A DNA stretch of 9,771 nucleotides from an uncultured Lachnoclostridium sp. Lineage in GTDB: Bacteria > Bacillota > Clostridia > Lachnospirales > Lachnospiraceae. How positions within the stretch are numbered: the stretch's first letter is position 1; the number at the start of each line of letters is the position of its first letter. Positions 6,134-9,771 of this stretch are shown here, piece by piece. The notes under the pieces are model-generated. The model made no database searches and had not been told where the DNA came from. It saw nothing but the letters and a program-made list of their open reading frames with translations. Position numbers and translations under genes: made by a program. The stretch covers positions 1-9,771 of the forward strand of contig CAOJBY010000051.1 in the NCBI GenBank assembly GCA_948330435.1, given 5' to 3'.

Positions 6134-7027
6134 ATGTTCAATTTGTTTGGAAAAAAGGATAGTACCCCGGAAGATCGTCTGGTGGAATGCCAGCGAAAGC
6201 AGGACTGGGCAGGACTTGCAAAAGCTTATTACCAGTTGGGCGTGACAGCCATGGAGAATGGAGATCTGAACAAAGCCAACCTGTGGCTTCATCGGGCGGA
6301 TACTATCTACAGTGCCAGAGATGCGGTTTATAAAAAGGTTGGAGAAAAGCTTGTGGACGACTGCTCTGAACGTATCGGGGAACTGGAGGATGCTCCCCTT
6401 TTGTATAATGATGTGCCTGCACAGATAGAAGAGAAATCCGAGGGTCTGCGGTATGAAAAGGTGCGTGTATGGGGCCTTTTGTCTCTGGCAAGGCTTGTAA
6501 GACTGGGAGAACGGTTATCTTCCCTGCCTGGCTGTGAGGTGTTTGGAAAGCTTGGATGGGCCGTGGATACCGTATTAAAGTCTTTTCAGGGATCCCTTAC
6601 AGAAGAGGAATTTCAGGGACTTCGTGATGTGTGCGGTGCACTCTATCAGTTGGGGGATGATCCGGCTTTCTGGGGAATGGGCAGCGAGATTCCGGTGTCC
6701 GGCGGCTCACCTTTCCAGGTATTTGATTTTAACGGATTGATGGGGATTCATCTGGAGATAGATGCCTATCTGGACAGCCATCTTAATATGCTCTGTGCTC
6801 TGGCGGACGGGGAAGAACCCCCAACTCCGGAGACAGGGATCATTGCCGGAGCACTCATGCCGGATTATTATGTCAGAACCGGTACAGACAAATTGGAGGA
6901 AGATCCCCGTATCCAGGCGGAACTCAAACGAATCTGGAGCGATTATGAGTTTGCAGGATCTGACATTACCTGGGAGATGATTGGAGAGAGGATTGCGGAG
7001 TACAAGCAATTGGATCTGTTTGCATAG
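6134..7027 (+). CDS. Conserved-looking protein of unknown function with TPR-like N-terminus
   Basis: A 297-residue soluble protein that I do not recognise. The ATG is preceded by AAGGAG at 6118-6123 with a 10-nt gap. Residues about 24-60 (DWAGLAKAYYQLGVTAMENGDLNKANLWL...) have the alanine/leucine/tyrosine spacing of a TPR or Sel1-like helical repeat. The middle (110-175) is also predicted helical, and the rest is acidic and tryptophan-rich. There is no signal peptide or membrane span, so it is likely cytoplasmic. No catalytic motif was found. It starts its own promoter unit and lies 52 bp before a response regulator with no terminator between, so it may be co-expressed with, or act alongside, that two-component system. 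Codon use resembles the flanking operons rather than the AT-rich restriction cassette. Coding status is strong; function is unknown. Confidence 0.85.
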   Translation: MFNLFGKKDSTPEDRLVECQRKQDWAGLAKAYYQLGVTAMENGDLNKANLWLHRADTIYSARDAVYKKVGEKLVDDCSERIGELEDAPLLYNDVPAQIEEKSEGLRYEKVRVWGLLSLARLVRLGERLSSLPGCEVFGKLGWAVDTVLKSFQGSLTEEEFQGLRDVCGALYQLGDDPAFWGMGSEIPVSGGSPFQVFDFNGLMGIHLEIDAYLDSHLNMLCALADGEEPPTPETGIIAGALMPDYYVRTGTDKLEEDPRIQAELKRIWSDYEFAGSDITWEMIGERIAEYKQLDLFA

Positions 7028-7063
7028 AATCTCCTAAAATGGATACAAAAAGGATATATTCCC

Positions 7064-7075
7064 ATGGCAAAATAA
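7064..7075 (+). other. Possible three-codon leader ORF (Met-Ala-Lys) before the second response regulator
   Basis: ATG GCA AAA TAA follows AAAAAGGA at 7047-7053 with usual spacing and stops 4 nt before the regulator ATG at 7080, which has no good ribosome binding site of its own. Ribosomes could re-initiate at 7080. Very short ORFs arise by chance, so this is weak. Confidence 0.2.
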
Positions 7076-7079
7076 GCTT

Positions 7080-7784
7080 ATGGACGGAAAGGATGGGAAA
7101 GCTTTGGAACAAAAAAACGGACATAGGCTTCTGATCGTGGAGGATGACTGCCTGATGGCAGAGGGCATGGCGGATTATTTTATCGGCAAGGGCTGGGAGA
7201 CGGATGTGGCAGAAGAGGGAGATCGGGCACTGGAGCTTTTGGAGCAGAAAAGCTACCACCTGATTCTTCTGGATGTGATGATGCCGGGAATGAACGGCTT
7301 TTCCGTATGCCGGGAAATCCGCAAAAACAGCGACGTTCCCATTATCTTCATCACGGCCCGGGTATTGGAGGAGGATAAGCTCAATGGATATTCCATGGGG
7401 GCGGACGACTACGTCACAAAGCCTTTCTCCCTGCCTGTGCTCTATGCCAAAGCTAAGGCTTTGATGGGAAGAATCCAGGGAAGCAGTCCGGCTCTTAAGG
7501 CGGGACAATTGAAAGTAGATGTGAAAGGCCATAAGGTGTGGAACGGGGATAAGCTTTTAAAGCTGCCCCCAAAGGAATACGAGATGCTCTTGTTCTTCCT
7601 GGAGAATCCGGGAAGAATCTACAGCCGGGAACAGCTTCTAATCCGTTTTTGGGGCTATGATTTTGACGGAAATGAGAGGGTAGTGGACAATCACATCAAA
7701 AAGCTTCGAAAAGCCATAGGCGACTGCGGCTGTACCATAGGAACCGTTCGAAAATCAGGATATCGAATGGAGGTAGAAGCTTGA
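7080..7784 (+). CDS. OmpR/PhoB-family response regulator (second two-component system)
   Basis: A 234-residue DNA-binding response regulator paired with the kinase gene that follows. The receiver (about 16-128) has D22-D23, phosphoacceptor D65 in LLDVMMPG, T92 and K114 in VTKPFS. The winged helix (about 143-232) shows KLPPKEYEMLLFFLENPGRIYSREQL and VVDNHIKKLRKAI, typical of OmpR/PhoB proteins. The start is uncertain. The ATG at 7080 has no close ribosome binding site and gives an unusually long lead of about 15 residues before the first receiver strand. A TTG at 7104 has AAAGGA at 7088-7093 about 10 nt upstream and would give a more usual 226-residue protein. The TGA stop overlaps the TTG start of the kinase by 4 nt, so the pair is translationally coupled. 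Targets are unknown; the gene at 6134 may be under its control. Confidence 0.95.
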   Translation: MDGKDGKALEQKNGHRLLIVEDDCLMAEGMADYFIGKGWETDVAEEGDRALELLEQKSYHLILLDVMMPGMNGFSVCREIRKNSDVPIIFITARVLEEDKLNGYSMGADDYVTKPFSLPVLYAKAKALMGRIQGSSPALKAGQLKVDVKGHKVWNGDKLLKLPPKEYEMLLFFLENPGRIYSREQLLIRFWGYDFDGNERVVDNHIKKLRKAIGDCGCTIGTVRKSGYRMEVEA

Positions 7785-8581
7785 AAGGAAAAAGAACGAA
7801 ACAAAGATCCCGGCTGATGAAGCCGGTGGTGGTGGGATTCGTGGCGGTGTACCTGGTAATCATGCTGCTTTCCACCTATCTGGTAAAGGTGCAGTTTGAA
7901 AATGATTATGATGATACGCTCAAAGAAACCTTATCAAATATCCAGCGAAACATTTATGATCAGGAGGATGATTCGCCGGAAGCGTGGGACGATGAGACAA
8001 AGCATCTCTGGTATCAGTCGATTGCAAATGTTTACCTTTATCAGGGGGAAGAATTTATGAAGCTTTCCTTTGCCATTTATGATGCGAATGGCAGTCTCCT
8101 TGCCAGGAGTGCCAATACCATCGGAACCGCAATGACTCCCATGGATGAGCTTTTAACCCAGGAAGTGAAAGAAAGTCTGGCAAAATATTATGGGAAGAAT
8201 ATGGAATTAAATAATCGGCTCCAACCGCCCAGATACGAGATTCAGGCCCGGGAGGGCGATAAGCTTTACGAGCTCTTTGTCCGGGAATTAACATGGAAAA
8301 GGAAAGAGGATCTTGGAGATGATTATAATTCTTCACACATCTGTGTAATGAGTCCTTATACGGACTATTTTGGGAATGTTTATTATCCGGATTCAGACGA
8401 AGAACCCTATACCTGGTACGAGACGGACAGCAAGCAGATCCGGAACTATGTCATAGCGGAAATGGATAGGGATATATCCCCTAATATCGGTACTGCATAT
8501 ATGGAGCTGCCCTATATTCAGATGGGGTATCGAAACTGGAAAGTATGGGACAGAAGTGCTTTTTTGCATGATTTTACATAA
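7781..8581 (+). CDS. Sensor histidine kinase, 5' part of a frameshifted gene (membrane anchor and sensor domain)
   Basis: A 266-residue N-terminal portion of a two-span histidine kinase. The TTG start at 7781 is supported by GGAGGT at 7769-7774 (6-nt gap) and by the 4-nt overlap with the regulator stop. A basic N-terminus precedes a membrane span at about residues 15-35 (VVVGFVAVYLVIMLLSTYLV); an acidic, tyrosine-rich extracytoplasmic sensor domain of over 200 residues follows. The frame stops at TAA 8579-8581 before the second span and any kinase motif. The +1 frame then continues with the rest of the sensor, the second span and the kinase core. Alone, this part could only make an anchored extracytoplasmic domain without kinase activity. 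Either the gene is inactivated, or there is a sequencing error, or decoding is rescued by slippage. Confidence 0.85.
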   Translation: MKGKRTKQRSRLMKPVVVGFVAVYLVIMLLSTYLVKVQFENDYDDTLKETLSNIQRNIYDQEDDSPEAWDDETKHLWYQSIANVYLYQGEEFMKLSFAIYDANGSLLARSANTIGTAMTPMDELLTQEVKESLAKYYGKNMELNNRLQPPRYEIQAREGDKLYELFVRELTWKRKEDLGDDYNSSHICVMSPYTDYFGNVYYPDSDEEPYTWYETDSKQIRNYVIAEMDRDISPNIGTAYMELPYIQMGYRNWKVWDRSAFLHDFT

Positions 8582-9512
8582 AAAAATTGTCCTTTCCGAA
8601 TGGAATTATAACAATCCTTTGGCCGGAAGTTCCTCCTGGTTCTTTCGCAAATCAACCATTGTGCAGCTTGCGTCCGATTCGGGGAGTGATTCTAACCGTT
8701 ACATCGAAGCTCATATGGAAAGCTATCCATGGCTTGCCGCTGTGGATTATATGAAATACCTCTATGTGGCAGGCCTTGCATTGATGCTTGCCTGTATGAT
8801 AAAAATCATCTATTCATCCAATAAGGTTTACAATCAGCAGGAAGCTCTGGAGGAAACCAGAAGAGATTTTATCAATGCCATCGCACACGAGCTTAAGACC
8901 CCCATGGGGATCATTCGGAATTTTGCGGAGAATCTTCTGGAACATAACATGGAAGAGAAACGGGAATATTATCTTACGCAGATCGTAGGGCAGACGGAGG
9001 AAATGGACCGACTGGCGGGGGAAATGATCCTTATATCCCGAATGGACTCGGAAAAGCTGGTGCTCCAGAGGGAAACCGTGTCCATAGAAGCTTTGATAGA
9101 AGAACAGCTTACCCGCTTAAAGCCCTTGACAGAGGAAAAGCAGATTCAGGTAGAGATCAGGAAAGAGCAGGATTTCCAGGTGGAGGGCGACCACGACTAT
9201 CTGTCTAAGGCGGTATGGAATCTTTTGACAAATGCAATCGACTACAACATACAAGGGGGAAAGATTTTAATTGCCTTAAATAAGAAAACCTGTATTATCG
9301 AAAACACAGGCACACCATTAAGCGAAGAACAGTTAAAACACGGATTTGAGCTTTTTTACAGCCAGGACAAGAGCCGTTCCGTCAAAGAGGGAAAGCACAT
9401 GGGCCTGGGACTGTACCTGGCAAAAAAGATCCTGGACAGACATGGTCTTGAAATCACCCTGGAGAACACATCGACAGGTGTGCGGGTGATGATTTCAGGG
9501 GCATCCAAGTAA
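8556..9512 (+). CDS. Sensor histidine kinase, 3' part of a frameshifted gene (second span and kinase core)
   Basis: This frame carries the remainder of the kinase. The last extracytoplasmic residues lead to a membrane span at about residues 67-87 (counted from 8556). The DHp H-box AHELKTPMG has phosphoacceptor H111 (codon at 8886). The ATPase core has an N-box (WNLLTNAIDY, N226), a VanS-like G1 (IENTGTPL, 248-255), an F-box (ELFY) and G2 (HMGLGLYLAK, 281-290). All catalytic elements are present, so the core was intact at least until recently. No convincing start exists: a GTG at 8556 and an ATG at 8568 both lack a good ribosome binding site, and translation from either would begin in the middle of the sensor domain. 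It is therefore read as the continuation of 7781-8581 in the +1 frame; a joined product would be about 575 residues. Confidence 0.85.
   Translation: MLFCMILHKKIVLSEWNYNNPLAGSSSWFFRKSTIVQLASDSGSDSNRYIEAHMESYPWLAAVDYMKYLYVAGLALMLACMIKIIYSSNKVYNQQEALEETRRDFINAIAHELKTPMGIIRNFAENLLEHNMEEKREYYLTQIVGQTEEMDRLAGEMILISRMDSEKLVLQRETVSIEALIEEQLTRLKPLTEEKQIQVEIRKEQDFQVEGDHDYLSKAVWNLLTNAIDYNIQGGKILIALNKKTCIIENTGTPLSEEQLKHGFELFYSQDKSRSVKEGKHMGLGLYLAKKILDRHGLEITLENTSTGVRVMISGASK
8558..8586 (+). other. Frameshift junction in the second histidine kinase gene
   Basis: Within the 26-nt overlap of the two kinase frames lie a run of six T (8560-8565) and, just after the first-frame stop, a run of seven A (8580-8586). 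Removing one base in this region (one T of the first run, or the T of the TAA at 8579) joins the frames into one uninterrupted histidine kinase. Homopolymers are typical sites of indel mutation and of sequencing error. Confidence 0.75.
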
Positions 9513-9515
9513 ACA

Positions 9516-9731
9516 CTATAGTTTTTCATAAGCAATCCTCGGAGTGCCGTCATGGGCACTTATGATACCGCACCTTTGGAATCCGTTTTTTGTGATCAGG
9601 TGCTGCATAATATGGTTATTCTCGTGGGTGTCCATACGAAGATGGGAAATATGCTGCTGGCAGTAAGTAACAATCTTATTTAACAAGCCATGAGTTTCTC
9701 CATCGCTGGCAACCAGATGTTTTATCCCCAA
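9516..9731 (-). pseudogene. GNAT-family N-acetyltransferase, truncated C-terminal remnant
   Basis: The - strand encodes about 71 residues ending ...MQHLITKNGFQRCGIISAHDGTPRIAYEKL, which matches the C-terminal half of Firmicutes GNAT acetyltransferases. The core GIKHLVASDG aligns with the usual IHRVASDG acetyl-CoA-site strand, followed by LRMDTHENNHIMQ and the terminal GF..CG...DG..R.AYEK pattern. Such enzymes are usually about 150-175 residues. Immediately upstream (9732-9734) is an in-frame TAA, so the N-terminal half is absent from this frame; it could continue in another frame beyond the window edge. The only possible start here is a TTG at 9729-9731 without a ribosome binding site. It ends 3 nt from the stop of the convergent kinase gene. 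Probably a decayed or frameshifted gene. Confidence 0.65.
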
Positions 9732-9771
9732 TTAGGTGTAAAAACTCTGCTCGATGGCGGGCGGCGGCGTA

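Noticed and set aside
6966..7532. A 188-residue open frame on the - strand
   Set aside because: It is antisense to the receiver domain of the second response regulator; a similar antisense frame occurs opposite the first regulator (232-534), so it is a codon-composition shadow.
9543..9560. Perfect hairpin AGTGCC-N6-GGCACT, considered as terminator of the kinase operon
   Set aside because: No T-run follows on either strand and it lies inside the acetyltransferase remnant coding sequence.

Overview
The window looks like a chromosomal stretch of a low-to-moderate GC Clostridia member, most like the Lachnospiraceae. The reasons are AGGAGG-type ribosome binding sites, sigma-A-type promoters, TTG starts, tightly overlapped two-component operons and a lantibiotic/bacitracin-type ABC exporter. 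This placement is inferred from style and gene content; no marker gene fixes the species.

Left part (about 79-3643, + strand): a peptide-sensing and detoxification locus. An OmpR-type response regulator (166-867) overlaps by 4 nt a short single-span histidine kinase (864-1805). After a 153-bp gap with its own candidate promoter and a dyad come an ABC ATPase (1959-2891) and one six-span permease (2875-3579), overlapping by 17 nt. The ATPase carries a glutamate where most ABC ATPases have the Q-loop glutamine, a mark of lantibiotic-immunity LanF proteins. A hairpin terminator closes the unit at about 3593-3643.

Middle part (3642-6045): a visibly AT-richer type II restriction-modification cassette with two divergent genes. 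A cytosine-C5 DNA methyltransferase with a roughly 100-residue C-terminal extension lies on the - strand. A PD-(D/E)XK endonuclease resembling the HindVP/HgiDI family lies on the + strand. The 145 bp between them holds two copies of the palindrome TTGACGTCAA. The nearer copy forms the -35 box of a very good methyltransferase promoter. Each copy contains GACGTC, which fits the GRCGYC site expected for this family. By manual scan these are the only two GRCGYC sites in the window, so the cassette may regulate itself by methylating its own promoter. No separate controller (C) protein gene is visible.

Right part (6069-9512, + strand): a promoter and a 297-residue protein of unknown function with a TPR-like N-terminus. 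A second two-component system follows: an OmpR-type regulator (7080-7784) and a two-span histidine kinase. The kinase gene is split by a +1 frameshift near 8558-8586 into 7781-8581 (first membrane span and extracytoplasmic sensor) and 8556-9512 (second membrane span and kinase core). A convergent, N-terminally truncated GNAT acetyltransferase remnant (9516-9731, - strand) ends 3 nt from the kinase stop. No tRNA, rRNA, CRISPR array or complete mobile element was seen.
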